DNA of 64,000 bases from Corynebacterium canis (GTDB lineage: Bacteria > Actinomycetota > Actinomycetes > Mycobacteriales > Mycobacteriaceae), in NCBI RefSeq assembly GCF_030408595.1, contig NZ_CP047080.1:2873353-2937352 (forward strand), given 5' to 3'. Below are positions 17,301 through 25,942 of this stretch, one piece after another; within the stretch, counting starts at the first letter, position 1, and each line of letters opens with the position of its first letter. Below the pieces are notes generated by a model that did not search any database, had not been told where the DNA came from, and saw only the letters and a program-made list of their open reading frames with translations. A program made the position numbers and the translations under genes.

Positions 17301-19102
17301 CTGCTCGCGGTAACCATTGCGCGCGACCTACCGTGGTTGTGCCGCGCCAAGGACCGCGCCACCTGGGCTAGGTCCGCGCCGCCCTCAAGGTAGTCCGCCA
17401 AGTCCGCCGCCGCTTGTCGACGCCGCGACGGCAACAGCCCGCTGACCGGCAACAGGTATTGCTCGGCATCCAGCTCCGCATCCCAGGTTGCGGCCTTATG
17501 TTCGTATTCTGCGGGGTCGAATTCCGCGATCACGGCGTGGCCATTGGTGCCGCCGAAACCAAATCCGGATACACCCGCGATGGCGCGGCCCGAATACTTG
17601 GGCCATTCGCGGGGATCCTCCACGATCTCCAGCCGCTCCGCATCGAAATCGATATACGGATTGGGGCCCGAATAGTTGATCGAAGGCGGCAGGACGCCGC
17701 GATTCAGGGATTGCACCACCTTGATCAGGCCCGCAGCACCGGCGGCGGATTCCGTATGCCCGAAATTGGTCTTGGCGCTGCCCAGCAGCAGCGGCTCGGT
17801 GGCGGGGCGGCCGCGGCCCAATACCTGGCCGAGCGCCGAAGCCTCGATCGGGTCGCCGAGAATGGTGCCGGTGCCGTGCGCCTCCACATAATCCACCGTA
17901 TGCGGATCGATGCCCGCATCCCGGTAGGCGCGCTCGAGGACCGCGATCTGCGCCTCGGGGTTCGGGGCCGTCAAACCATTGGAGCGACCGTCGGAATTCA
18001 CGGCGGTGCCCTTGATCACGGCGTAGATGGTGTCGCCGGCGGCCAGCGCGTCGTCGACACGCTTCAGTACCACGAGCCCGGCGCCGTCGGAACGGACAAA
18101 GCCGTCAGCGTCGTCGGAAAACGCGTGAATCCTGCCGGTGGGGCTGAGCACGCCCAGCTCCCCAAAACCGGTGGTGGCAAAGGGGCTCGCCAAAATGTTC
18201 ACGCCACCGGCGAGCGCAATATCTGCGTCCCCCGCCCGCAGGGCACGCACCGCATGATGCACGCTCACCAGGGACGAAGAACACGCCGTATCAATGCTTA
18301 CGGAAGGCCCACGGAAATCAAAGGCGTACGAAACCCGGTTCGGGATAATCGAACTCGCCGTACCCGTCAATGCGTACGGGTGCGCCTCGGCGGGATCGGA
18401 GGCGATCATCAACCCGTAATCGTTGCTTGACGATCCGACATACACGCCCACGTTTTCCCCGCGCAGCGAATTCGCCGGGATATGCGCCTGCTCGAGGGCC
18501 TCCCACGCCAATTCGAGGATAACCCGCTGCTGCGGGTCCATATTCGCAGCCTCCAGCGGGGACAAGCCGAAAAACTCGGCGTCAAAGCTAGCGATGTCCT
18601 CTAAATAGCCGCCGGTGGTGGGGACGGCCGCCATCTTGGCCACCATAATGTCATCGGCGGCGTACTCGGACCAGCGGCCCTCCGGGGGCTCGGACATGGC
18701 GTCGCGGCCGGTAACAAGGAGCTCCCAGAACTCCTCAATATTCAGCGCTTTTGGATAGCGCGCCGCCATGCCGACGATGGCGATATCGTGGGTGCCGGGC
18801 GAATCCGAAACCACCGTAAATTGCGGGCTCTCCGACCTCTTCGGTTGCCGCGACGGGCCTTCGATCAGCCGCAAACTCAGCGCGGCGATCGAGGGGAACT
18901 CGTAGGCGATGGTGGCGTCTAATTGGACGTCTAGGAGGTTTTCCAACTCCCCTGAAAGGATGACAACGTCGCGTGAAGACAACCCAAATGTTTCCATTGG
19001 TTTGTCGTCCGAGATCTCCCCTTCGGGTAAGCCTGTAGCGGTAGCCACCCATGCCCGCAGCCAAGCTTTGAGCTCTGCCACGGTCATTTGACGTCGATCC
19101 AT
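14357..19102 (-). CDS. pks13: Polyketide synthase Pks13, corynomycolate condensase
   Basis: About 1,581 residues. Domain order: N-terminal ACP (FGLSSRDVV, carrier serine near residue 45), ketosynthase (active-site DTACSSSLVSVHHA, His motifs EAHGTGT and NFGHTESAAG), acyltransferase (GMSMGEIAAAY), second ACP (IDLGLDSLMGMRI), and thioesterase (GGWSFGGALAYEVAH, with GDHLAIVDE supplying the late His). There are no reductive domains, as expected for the enzyme that condenses a FadD32-activated fatty acid with a carboxylated acyl chain and transfers the product to trehalose. Starts at GTG 19105 and ATG 19102 are both possible, and AAAGGTG upstream favours 19102. The fadD32 gene lies upstream on the same strand, separated by a terminator. 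Confidence 0.98.
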   Translation of the reverse strand: MDRRQMTVAELKAWLRAWVATATGLPEGEISDDKPMETFGLSSRDVVILSGELENLLDVQLDATIAYEFPSIAALSLRLIEGPSRQPKRSESPQFTVVSDSPGTHDIAIVGMAARYPKALNIEEFWELLVTGRDAMSEPPEGRWSEYAADDIMVAKMAAVPTTGGYLEDIASFDAEFFGLSPLEAANMDPQQRVILELAWEALEQAHIPANSLRGENVGVYVGSSSNDYGLMIASDPAEAHPYALTGTASSIIPNRVSYAFDFRGPSVSIDTACSSSLVSVHHAVRALRAGDADIALAGGVNILASPFATTGFGELGVLSPTGRIHAFSDDADGFVRSDGAGLVVLKRVDDALAAGDTIYAVIKGTAVNSDGRSNGLTAPNPEAQIAVLERAYRDAGIDPHTVDYVEAHGTGTILGDPIEASALGQVLGRGRPATEPLLLGSAKTNFGHTESAAGAAGLIKVVQSLNRGVLPPSINYSGPNPYIDFDAERLEIVEDPREWPKYSGRAIAGVSGFGFGGTNGHAVIAEFDPAEYEHKAATWDAELDAEQYLLPVSGLLPSRRRQAAADLADYLEGGADLAQVARSLARHNHGRSRAMVTASSVEEAIKRLRIVAEGKKSAGIQVADAPPAHGPVFVYSGFGAQHRKMAKELLHTSKFFRERLTELDMEIQLESGWSLLEIIEDDEQTYNTETAQVGITAIQIALTDLLAHFGARPAAVLGMSMGEIAAAYAAGGLSAQDAMRVACHRSRLMGEGENSLPEDQLGAMAVVEFAAADLDAFIAENPEYEGIEPAVYAGPGMTTIGGPREAVVKLVAKLEAEQKFARLLNVKGAGHTSAVDPLLGELAAETAGIEAQPLRIPLFSSVDKGVVYPAGSVVHDSDYWLRCTRGSVWFLEATTAAFAAGHDMLVEVSPNPVALMGMMNTAFSVGKGDAQLLYTLKRKVSPSDSLRDLLAKLYVVGQPINLDLLVGSGVRAETPGVTWKRQRYWTAARPSSQNVSLPGHRVNLPDGSVAFSALAEQVPSAEALIDAAAVAVLPEAHVVAVEEHAPLPPSGDLTTVAHRSLGGVSVTVHRVMGDATSLVAEGFAAIGGGIPAPAAKQEQPAAPRFTELDVEIEALHWDPDSGETVEQRMRSIVSESMGYDIDDLPGELPLIDLGLDSLMGMRIKNRIEHDFQIPPLQVQALRDASVADVVRQVEDLVAGKGEPEVEAPEKAASKSAAVGVAPRDASERLVFATWAGITGAAVAGVTTELPELSDEHAEAIAERLTDRGGITVTVEQVREVETLEALANIVREGLETEVEGNIRVLRARPAGSTKPAVFLFHPAGGSSVVYQPLMRRLPEDVPVYGVERLEGTLAERAAAYLDEIRSYADGHPVVLGGWSFGGALAYEVAHQLVHSDVDVALIALLDTVQPAEAVPDTPEETRARWERYSAFAKKTYNLDFPVPYELLETAGEDALLTMMAEFLANADTQTEGLSAGVLEHQRASFVDNRILDRVRLENWADVEAPVMLFRAERMHDGAIELEPRYARIHADGGWSAIVKQLDIIQLRGDHLAIVDEPEIGTVGAHLSRRLTEIEAGQEGN
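15455..15467 (+). repeat. Iterated 13-mer, N=T
   Basis: Exact copy antisense to pks13. In the pks13 frame it reads as ASKS, a different frame from most other coding copies. Confidence 0.8.
16019..16031 (-). repeat. Iterated 13-mer, N=A
   Basis: Exact copy sense to pks13, encoding part of ALIDAA. Confidence 0.8.
17412..17424 (+). repeat. Iterated 13-mer, N=G
   Basis: Exact copy antisense to pks13. In the pks13 frame it gives RRQA, a third reading context. Confidence 0.8.
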
Positions 19103-19377
19103 CACAACACCTTTACAGTTCTATGAGTAAGTTCTAACCCCTCAAGGCTACCCGCCGTGCACAGCAAGAATCTCTTAACCCAGGCATGTTGAAACCCTAA
19201 GTCGAATCATCGCAGTTCAACGGGCCTCGTAAATTCTCAGGGTAACAGACTCATCGTTTCCCCACGGTATTCTGTTACAAAGCCGATACAGCACTCAGAA
19301 AACCTAGCGCGGCACCCGCACCCAAAAAGCAACGCCCGGAAAGGGGTCTCCCAGGCGTTGCTTTTCTAGTCAGGCCT
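19103..19377. other. Intergenic region upstream of pks13
   Basis: 275 bases hold the fadD32 terminator (19324-19366) and presumably a separate promoter for pks13-accD3. I see no small gene and no promoter strong enough to assign. Confidence 0.5.
19324..19366 (-). terminator. Rho-independent terminator of fadD32
   Basis: A long stem (AGCAACGCC... paired with ...GGCGTTGCT, plus positions 19328-19339 and 19351-19362) is followed on the minus strand by five Us (A-run 19324-19328). It lies about 15 bases after the fadD32 stop and separates fadD32 from pks13-accD3 transcriptionally. Confidence 0.8.
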
Positions 19378-21228
19378 TTAGCCCTCGGCCAGGTATGCGT
19401 TCTTGCACACGCGGCGGGCAATCTTGCCGGAGGAGCTGCGCGGGATTTCGCCCAGGCCCACGATGCGGATCTCGTGGGGAACCACGCCGTGGTTCTTGGT
19501 CACAGCGGCGCGGATCGCCTCGATGGCGGCGGCGTCACCGGATTCGTCCTTGGTGCGCTCACGCTCCGCGAAGATAACCAGCTTCTCCACATCGTCGCCC
19601 TCGATGGCGAAGGCCGCGATGGCTGCGGGCTCGACATGGTCGGTCGCATGATCAACGGTGTATTCGATGTCCTGGGGGTAGTGGTTACGGCCGGCAACCA
19701 CGATCAGGTCCTTCAGGCGGCCGGTGATATACACCTCATTATCGATGATGGCGCCGAGGTCACCGGTGGCCATCCAGCGGTTATCGTCCGGGAAGCCCGC
19801 GGCGCGGGAGTTTTCATGCAGCCGGGCGATCAGCGTGTTGTGGAAGGTCGCGGCGGTTTCCTCCGGACGATCCAGGTAGCCGAGCGCCATGTTCTGGCCA
19901 TGCGCCCAGAATTCGCCGATCTGGCCGTCCGCCAATTCCGTGCGGGTTTCCGGATCCACAACCACCAGCGCCTGCGGCTGCACCACGGAACCGTTGGACA
20001 TCAACGGCACGGCATTGTCCTGGTTTTCTTCCACGACCTCGACCACACCCTCGCTGAGCTTTTCGCGGTCGGCGTAAATGATCAGCGGACGCTTGTCGGT
20101 CTGCGGGGTGCTCACCAGCAGGGACGCCTCGGCCAGGCCGTAGGACGGGCGGATCATGCCACGCTCCAGGCCATAGCGGGAGAACGCGTCAAAGAATTGG
20201 TTCACGGCCTTCGCGGTCACCGGCTCGGAGCCGACGATCAAGCCATCGAGGGCGCTTAGGTCCAGCTCCTCGCCCTCGGCGGGCTGGCCGTAGCGAACAC
20301 CAAGCTCCAGCGCGAAGTTCGGCACCACGGTGTACACATTGACATCGTTGTCGCGCTTGTTCAGCTGCTTGGTCCAGCGGGACGGCTGCTGGATAAAGTC
20401 GCGCGGCGTCATAAACTCCATTTCCAGGCCCAGGATGGTCACAAACGCGGCCAGGATAATGCCCATATCGTGGTGCAGCGGCAGCCAGGTGACCAGGCGC
20501 AGCGGCGTTTGCAGGCGGGCCGCGGTGAAGATCTGCAGCACATTGGTCATTACCGAACGGTGCGTGAGCACCACGCCGGCCGGGACGCGAGTGGAACCGG
20601 AGGTGTATTGCAGGAAGGCGACCATGTCCAGCGGAGCCTGCGTGGATTGCGCCAGCATCGCCTGCACCTCGGGCAGGGTCAGCGGGTTCACCCAGCTTTC
20701 GGCCAGGGAGTCCGGCAGCGAGTCCACCGAAATGATGCGCGGACGTTCCGCCGCGGGCACCTCTGCAAAGTGGGCACGCACGGAAGCTGCGGCCGGGGTG
20801 TGGGTAAGCACGATCTTCGGCTTGCAATCCCCAAGCACGGCCTGCAGGTGGTCGGCATGGCCCGGCTCGTTCGGATCGTACAGCGGCACGGGCACCATGC
20901 CCGCATACATGGCGCCGATAAAGCCGAACAAATATTCGGGGCTATTGCCGGCGAGCACGGCGACGCGGTCGCCGATGGTGCCCACCTGCTGCAGGCGGGC
21001 CGCCACGGCCTTAATGCGGGTATTGATCTGCGCTCGGGTGTAATCAACCGCCACGCCATCGCGATCAGAAGAGAAGTCCCAGAATCGCATGCAATGCCGA
21101 TCTCCACCCCCCTGCATCGCCTCTGCTTGGTACAGGGTTTCGCATAGCCCAGCGAGGTTCATCTGCGGCGGCAGGGTGATTTGGCCCTGTTCGTCAAAAA
21201 ACTGACCAATTACGGCATGAAGATCCAT
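19378..21228 (-). CDS. fadD32: Long-chain fatty acid-AMP ligase FadD32
   Basis: A 616-residue fatty acyl-AMP ligase. It activates a long-chain fatty acid as the adenylate and loads it on the N-terminal ACP of Pks13. The adenylation P-loop reads QYTSGSTRVPAGVVLTHR near residues 215-232. IRPSYGLAEASLLVSTP (A5-type) follows, then RWMATGDLGAII with the ribose-binding Asp. The C-terminal hinge and lysine region GEIPRSSSGKIARR includes the catalytic Lys. GAGGAG lies before the ATG at 21228. The cluster order fadD32-pks13-accD3 on one strand is that of mycobacteria and corynebacteria. Confidence 0.97.
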   Translation of the reverse strand: MDLHAVIGQFFDEQGQITLPPQMNLAGLCETLYQAEAMQGGGDRHCMRFWDFSSDRDGVAVDYTRAQINTRIKAVAARLQQVGTIGDRVAVLAGNSPEYLFGFIGAMYAGMVPVPLYDPNEPGHADHLQAVLGDCKPKIVLTHTPAAASVRAHFAEVPAAERPRIISVDSLPDSLAESWVNPLTLPEVQAMLAQSTQAPLDMVAFLQYTSGSTRVPAGVVLTHRSVMTNVLQIFTAARLQTPLRLVTWLPLHHDMGIILAAFVTILGLEMEFMTPRDFIQQPSRWTKQLNKRDNDVNVYTVVPNFALELGVRYGQPAEGEELDLSALDGLIVGSEPVTAKAVNQFFDAFSRYGLERGMIRPSYGLAEASLLVSTPQTDKRPLIIYADREKLSEGVVEVVEENQDNAVPLMSNGSVVQPQALVVVDPETRTELADGQIGEFWAHGQNMALGYLDRPEETAATFHNTLIARLHENSRAAGFPDDNRWMATGDLGAIIDNEVYITGRLKDLIVVAGRNHYPQDIEYTVDHATDHVEPAAIAAFAIEGDDVEKLVIFAERERTKDESGDAAAIEAIRAAVTKNHGVVPHEIRIVGLGEIPRSSSGKIARRVCKNAYLAEG

Positions 21229-21302
21229 GGTACTCCTCTAGTGGTTGCAAGATACTTAGTGAAGTCTAATGCTTTCCCTAGTGAACATACAAGGGATTCG
21301 AC

Positions 21303-22208
21303 TTATTTGTTGATTAAATCTGTTGCCCAGTCCACCAACCACGTAGATGTCGTTGTTCCGGGGATCACATTCGGATTTGTGGCGTATTGTGCGTGAATAC
21401 CATTCGCCGCAATGAGCGCCTCCGCACGTTCCAACGCATTCAACACATTGAGCGGGGCATCACAAATGTGATCATCGGGCGCGCATATTTCCACGGTTCG
21501 GTCATTGAGGGTACCGAAGCCGCCGGGGCGTGTACCCCGCATTGTCGCCTCCGGAACTATCGGCTGAATAAGCGCATTCACAGGGCGCAATGCAACTTCC
21601 GCGCCGACGCCGGACACGGGGTTGCCCACGTGCTGCCCGTATTGCGCTTCTCGACGCCCATCCGCCACCAGCGCCACGCCACGAATACGCTCCGCGGGCA
21701 CAATGTCCGCACTACCGGTTCCGATCACAGAAGCGATATCGCCCAAGAACACCGCGCCCTGCGAGAATCCCACCAAGATGAAATCCGTAAGCGGGCATTC
21801 CCCATGCGTAGCGCGCATTTCCTCTTCCGCCTTGGCGCTGCCCTCATTACGAGATTGGTCGTAGCTGACCTCGTGCATCGCGTGGATATTGCGGAATTGC
21901 GCGGTGTATGGAACCGTCCACACCTTCACGTCATCCGGGGAGAAGCGCTCCTGGAGGGGTTGCGTGAGCGTCAGCATAAAGGAGGTCGGATTGGCCGCCG
22001 GATGCACCGGGTCATCGGTGGCGCTGGATTCCCACGTGCCGGGGGCTGCGATCACCTCGACGTCCGGGCACCACTCCGGCTGCGTTGCCGTCGGCGGTTC
22101 AGGGGTTGGGGGCTCAGGCTGCGGCGGCTGAACCAACCAACGGACCACGCCCAATGTGATCAGCACGAGCACAATGAGCGCAACCAGAATTGTTAGGACC
22201 TTCTTCAT
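21303..22208 (-). CDS. Cutinase-like lipase/thioesterase, membrane-anchored
   Basis: A 301-residue secreted or anchored cutinase-family alpha/beta hydrolase. An N-terminal hydrophobic segment (VLTILVALIVLVLITLGVV) is followed by a proline-rich linker. The nucleophile elbow GFSQGAVFLGDIAS and the family element EICAPDDHICD (catalytic Asp with flanking cysteines) then appear, and a His is expected near the C-terminus (ANGIHAQYA). It is the positional and family match of mycobacterial Rv3802c, an essential phospholipase/thioesterase next to fadD32. The ATG at 22208 lies 5 bases after the preceding stop. A TTG at 22220 overlaps that gene and is less likely. Confidence 0.85.
   Translation of the reverse strand: MKKVLTILVALIVLVLITLGVVRWLVQPPQPEPPTPEPPTATQPEWCPDVEVIAAPGTWESSATDDPVHPAANPTSFMLTLTQPLQERFSPDDVKVWTVPYTAQFRNIHAMHEVSYDQSRNEGSAKAEEEMRATHGECPLTDFILVGFSQGAVFLGDIASVIGTGSADIVPAERIRGVALVADGRREAQYGQHVGNPVSGVGAEVALRPVNALIQPIVPEATMRGTRPGGFGTLNDRTVEICAPDDHICDAPLNVLNALERAEALIAANGIHAQYATNPNVIPGTTTSTWLVDWATDLINK
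21646..21658 (+). repeat. Iterated 13-mer, N=C
   Basis: Exact copy antisense to the cutinase-like gene, where the codons give GRREAQ. Confidence 0.8.
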
Positions 22209-22213
22209 AGGAT

Positions 22214-22690
22214 CTAGCAATACGCATTTTTCGCGGCCGCCGCAATTGCGTCCGCCAACGCCTCGGGCGATTCGCTGCTGCGCCCTTGCTCAATCAGCTG
22301 ACCCGCTACAGCATCCACCGTAAAGCTCTTCTGGCCAAGTTCATTGGCCCGGCACACCTCGGTAGCGGCCGCGATCAATTGGTCCTCGATGCCTTCTACC
22401 TTGACTTTCTTATCCTCCAATTCCTGGAGGAAGTCCTCATCTTGGGGTGTGCGCTCGGGCGTGATCTCGGGCAGCGAAGAGATCTCTTGGGCGGCCCGAT
22501 CCTTGGCGGTCGGCTCGCTGGATTCGGTGCCGGAAGACTCCGAACTAGTGCTTGATGCACCCGAACTCGCGGTCGTCGCACGGCTCAGCGAGGTCGCCGA
22601 AGTGGACTCGGTGTCTTCGGAGGTGGCGCCGCCACAAGCCACCAGGGTGCAGGCGGCTGCGACGATGGCGAACGCGTATCGGATGGTCAC
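22214..22690 (-). CDS. DUF732-like lipoprotein
   Basis: A 158-residue lipoprotein precursor. The signal peptide ends in a lipobox, LVAC, with the cysteine at about residue 19. A Ser/Thr-rich linker follows to about residue 65, then a small helical domain ([17 protein letters not shown]...[13 protein letters not shown]) whose layout, with a C-terminal Cys, resembles DUF732 domains of mycolic-acid bacteria. It overlaps the mycolyltransferase stop by 4 bp and lies 5 bases before the cutinase gene, so the three are one operon. Function is unknown. An envelope accessory role to the neighbours is plausible. Confidence 0.75.
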   Translation of the reverse strand: MTIRYAFAIVAAACTLVACGGATSEDTESTSATSLSRATTASSGASSTSSESSGTESSEPTAKDRAAQEISSLPEITPERTPQDEDFLQELEDKKVKVEGIEDQLIAAATEVCRANELGQKSFTVDAVAGQLIEQGRSSESPEALADAIAAAAKNAYC

Positions 22691-24609
22691 TTCTTCTCCT
22701 CAATGATGCGCCCGTTTACCTGCTGGATCACGCCGTGCTGGAAGGTCACGGATTCTCCACCGGCAGGGATCTTCTCTTGGTCCGAGACTGGGAAGCCGTA
22801 TTCGCCTTGCTCATACTGCTTCTTGCCCCAAGCGTCGTAGATGTCACCGTACAGGATGTAGTGCGCACCCGTACCGGCGCTCCAATACATGTTGCCGTGC
22901 TCGAACTTCTGGAACGCGCCACCGTCGATGGGAAGTTCATTGGACTGCGGCGCACCCAAGCGGGAGTTTACGGTATCAATTTCGCCATACTTTTGCGCGA
23001 TAATACCTTGCACGGTAAATGCGTGATTGTCTTTAGTACGGATCACATACCCGCCCTGGAATTGCTGAACAACATTTTCGCCGACCTCTTTCGGGCCGGA
23101 GGTGGGGTACTTCAATACGCCCTGCTCATGCTTGAGGCGTCCCCAAGCTTCCTTCATGTCATTCGGTACGGCGTGCGCATTGGTTTCCGGGGTCCAATAA
23201 ATCGACCCATGTTCAAATTGCACGTAACGTCCCACACCGTCCGAGGTGGCCTGCTCGCCGCTGGTGGGGAAACCCAACCACGATTCGGTGCCGCCAAGCT
23301 CGGAATAGTGCGCGCCGATGCGTCCGATAAGCACGTGCGCCCCGGTGTTCGGCGACCAATACGCGCGGCCGTTGCGGTAGTCTTGCGCCTTGCCGCCCGG
23401 GACGTCGTATTCGTTAGTCACGCAGGAGCCGTACGCGCCGTCCTTGGTCAGCTCGCCGATAGCGCCGCCGGTGGTGCATTCCGCGCCGCGGTCCTGGTCC
23501 TCCAATTGCAAGCTGTCCGCGATGTGCGGCCAGGCCTGCGTCATTTCGAACTGCCAATACGGCCAGTTATGGATCCCGGAGGGTCGGAACATCGCCGTCA
23601 CCGGCACATTGGCCTTTTTCGCGCGATCCACAAACGTCTGCGTGGTCATGCGGGACACCACCTCAAGCCCCATGCCGGAGGCCTCCGCGGGCGCCTGCGC
23701 CACGGAGCCAGGTTGACCGTAATCGTCGCGGCCCGACCCGGCAGACACATACACCGTCTTGCCCTTGAGCGCCTCCACGCCAAGCTTGGGGTCATTGTCA
23801 ATCCACCGCTGGGAACCGTACGGGCCCCACATGTTTTCCGCGTTATAGCCGCCACCATCGCTCATCGCGGCGCCAATCATCGCAGGCATGCCGGAAGACG
23901 TGGTGTCCAGGTAGCCCGAGAAGGAGCCCACAAAGTTGAACATATCCGGGCGGTGCTGCGCCAGATTCATTGCGGCGGTGCCGCCCATGGAAATGCCCAG
24001 GATGGCGCGCTGCCCATTGGAGCGGTAACCATTCTTAAGCACGGCGGGCAATTCCTCAGTAAGGAAGGTTTCCCACTTATAATGCTTGCCCTTGTCAGGT
24101 TTATCCCAGTCTGTGTAGAAGGAGGACTCACCTCCCACTGGGAGAATTACGTTGACGTTCTTATCAGCAAATTGTTGCTCAATGTTGGTGTAAAGCGTCC
24201 AGCCGCTTTCCTCCTCGATGGCGCGCAGGCCGTCGAGCGCCCACACCTCGGGGAACTTCGCGTCCTTCTTGGAGTGCCAATCGCGGGCCAGCAGGATCTG
24301 CACCTGGATGGGCTTTTCCGGCATGGCTGCGGACTTAATAAATACCGCGATGCGGCGATCCGTAAGCCATTCCACGCGGTCTACGTCCACGCCTTCCGGC
24401 AACCCTGCGATATCGGGGTGATCAGTGCGGATGGGCGTCCGCTGCGGAGCCTCGCCCCCTTCCAGGTATCCCGTAATGCCGTTGGAACCTGCGCTCGGGC
24501 TGGGCGCGGTAGATTGCGCCACCGCAACCGGCATCGGGACGAGCAGGGTCAGGGGAACCAGTACGGCCGCGATGCGGAGGGCGCGGCGTGGCAGAGAGAT
24601 GGAGCGCAT
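22687..24609 (-). CDS. cop1: Mycolyltransferase with C-terminal LGFP repeats (Cop1/Csp1-like)
   Basis: A 640-residue secreted trehalose corynomycolyltransferase of the antigen 85 type. The signal peptide is residues 1-31. The esterase domain spans about 70-360, with nucleophile motif [14 protein letters not shown] (Ser near 207) and late His in [14 protein letters not shown]. After it come about five repeats of roughly 50 residues with LGFP-type cores ([42 protein letters not shown]) and FEHG or FQHG elements. Such repeats are thought to anchor proteins to the arabinogalactan-mycolate wall. This two-part layout is that of PS1/Cop1. It moves mycolate from trehalose monocorynomycolate to arabinogalactan or a second trehalose. 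Confidence 0.93.
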   Translation of the reverse strand: MRSISLPRRALRIAAVLVPLTLLVPMPVAVAQSTAPSPSAGSNGITGYLEGGEAPQRTPIRTDHPDIAGLPEGVDVDRVEWLTDRRIAVFIKSAAMPEKPIQVQILLARDWHSKKDAKFPEVWALDGLRAIEEESGWTLYTNIEQQFADKNVNVILPVGGESSFYTDWDKPDKGKHYKWETFLTEELPAVLKNGYRSNGQRAILGISMGGTAAMNLAQHRPDMFNFVGSFSGYLDTTSSGMPAMIGAAMSDGGGYNAENMWGPYGSQRWIDNDPKLGVEALKGKTVYVSAGSGRDDYGQPGSVAQAPAEASGMGLEVVSRMTTQTFVDRAKKANVPVTAMFRPSGIHNWPYWQFEMTQAWPHIADSLQLEDQDRGAECTTGGAIGELTKDGAYGSCVTNEYDVPGGKAQDYRNGRAYWSPNTGAHVLIGRIGAHYSELGGTESWLGFPTSGEQATSDGVGRYVQFEHGSIYWTPETNAHAVPNDMKEAWGRLKHEQGVLKYPTSGPKEVGENVVQQFQGGYVIRTKDNHAFTVQGIIAQKYGEIDTVNSRLGAPQSNELPIDGGAFQKFEHGNMYWSAGTGAHYILYGDIYDAWGKKQYEQGEYGFPVSDQEKIPAGGESVTFQHGVIQQVNGRIIEEKK

Positions 24610-24748
24610 GAATTTGTGTCCTCAACGAATAAAAAGATTGCACACGATGCGCTTAAGTTTAAGTACAACTTGAAGGTTGTGGTAGTTGTGACACACGGTA
24701 ATTTTTTAAATTCTTGTGACTCGGGTGTTCTGAGGGCTCCCTGAACGT

Positions 24749-24775
24749 GAAAAAACCGCACCCGAAGGTGCGGTT
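24749..24775 (-). terminator. Rho-independent terminator of cmt2
   Basis: On the minus strand CCGCACC-TTCG-GGTGCGG is followed by six Us (plus 24756-24773 with the A-run at 24750-24755). The stem extends to 9 bp with flanking A-U pairs and has a stable UUCG-type loop. It starts about 15 bases after the cmt2 stop. Confidence 0.88.
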
Positions 24776-24790
24776 ATATTCATGCTCGGC

Positions 24791-25813
24791 TTAGCGAGCG
24801 TTCATCACATCCAAGACGCGGTCACGGGTGCGCCACAACTCATCGGTCCACAACCTCCAGTTGTGAATACCAACGGCCGGGTAGTTGGTCGCCGGATTCA
24901 GGCCCTTGGAACGAGCCTCCCGCTCCCACTCCTGGGTGGTGCTACGAGCCAGCCACTCCAAGCCGGAACCCATGAAACGCTGATCCAACGGCAAGCCGTG
25001 ATCCTCCGGAGCCCACGCGCCGGTAGCGGCGGAAATGTAAACGTCCGAACCCTTCAGGCCCTCCATGTTGTGGAAGGGGTCATTCTCAAAGCGACGCGGG
25101 TTAGTGATACTGCCGTACATCGCGTTCAGGTTGAAGCCGCCGGTCTCCAGCAGGGCAAGACGCAGCAGGGTCTGCATGCCCGGAGCGGTGGTGTGCAGGT
25201 AGCCGGAGTAGGACAAAGCCTGGCGGAACTGATTCGGGTGCCGGGCCGCAAGGTTCAGGGCGGCGGTACCACCCATGGACAGGCCGGCGATGGAGTTATT
25301 GGTCGGGGACACGCCGAAGTGCTGCTGCAGGTAGCCCGGCAGCTCGGAGGTCAGGAAGGTCTCCCACTTGTAGGTGACCGGCTCGGCGGAAAACGCTGCG
25401 GAGTTCTCCCAGTCAGAGTAGAAGGAACCCGCGCCACCAACCGGCATCACGAGGGTCAGATTGGAATCCACGTACGCAGCCTGAGCGTTCGAGTACACGG
25501 TCCAACCCGTGAAGTTATCGTCGGCACGCATACCGTCGAGGAGATAGAAACCTGCGTTACCGCCAGCGCGAGCGGGCTGCACCAAAACAGGCACGTTACG
25601 GCCCATTGCTTGAGACCAGACGTCACAACGCTGCACCCAGTGCTGCGCCGCGTCCCAGTCACAAGTTCCGGTGGCATCAGGGCGAAGCGTGTCGCGCGCA
25701 TCAGCCTGTGCGACACCACTGCCTGCAACGGCAAGCCCTGCTGCTGCAGCCACAGCCATAGCGACTACTGTCGCGCTACGGCCGACTGCGCGAAGTCGGT
25801 TCATGATGGTCAT
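24791..25813 (-). CDS. cmt2: Secreted mycolyltransferase Cmt2 (antigen 85 type)
   Basis: A 340-residue antigen-85 family enzyme without LGFP repeats. The signal peptide reads VVAMAVAAAAGLAVAGSGVA, with cleavage likely near AQA. The nucleophile elbow is GLSMGGTAALNLAAR, and the late catalytic His appears in YPAVGIHNWRLWTDE. The start is the ATG at 25813, because GAGGAG lies 5 bases before it. An upstream in-frame start at 25861 would add 16 residues unlike a signal peptide. It has its own terminator, so it is probably transcribed apart from cop1 despite the shared direction. Confidence 0.95.
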   Translation of the reverse strand: MTIMNRLRAVGRSATVVAMAVAAAAGLAVAGSGVAQADARDTLRPDATGTCDWDAAQHWVQRCDVWSQAMGRNVPVLVQPARAGGNAGFYLLDGMRADDNFTGWTVYSNAQAAYVDSNLTLVMPVGGAGSFYSDWENSAAFSAEPVTYKWETFLTSELPGYLQQHFGVSPTNNSIAGLSMGGTAALNLAARHPNQFRQALSYSGYLHTTAPGMQTLLRLALLETGGFNLNAMYGSITNPRRFENDPFHNMEGLKGSDVYISAATGAWAPEDHGLPLDQRFMGSGLEWLARSTTQEWEREARSKGLNPATNYPAVGIHNWRLWTDELWRTRDRVLDVMNAR

Positions 25814-25942
25814 GGTTCTCCTCGGTCGGGTTTTTCCCAGTACTCGATTGCGCATTGACATTGGGACTATCGCCCCAGCTTTTCCAAAATGTTACATCCT
25901 TAATCCGCGCAAAGCTAGATGCAAGATTTTCTGCGGGGTGTT

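Noticed and set aside
15332..17371. 679-codon plus-strand frame opposite pks13
   Set aside because: Shadow of pks13 coding. The arginine/histidine-rich product has no recognisable domain.
22552..24744. 730-codon plus-strand frame opposite the LGFP mycolyltransferase
   Set aside because: Shadow frame created by high-GC codon usage of cop1. No start signals and no family features.
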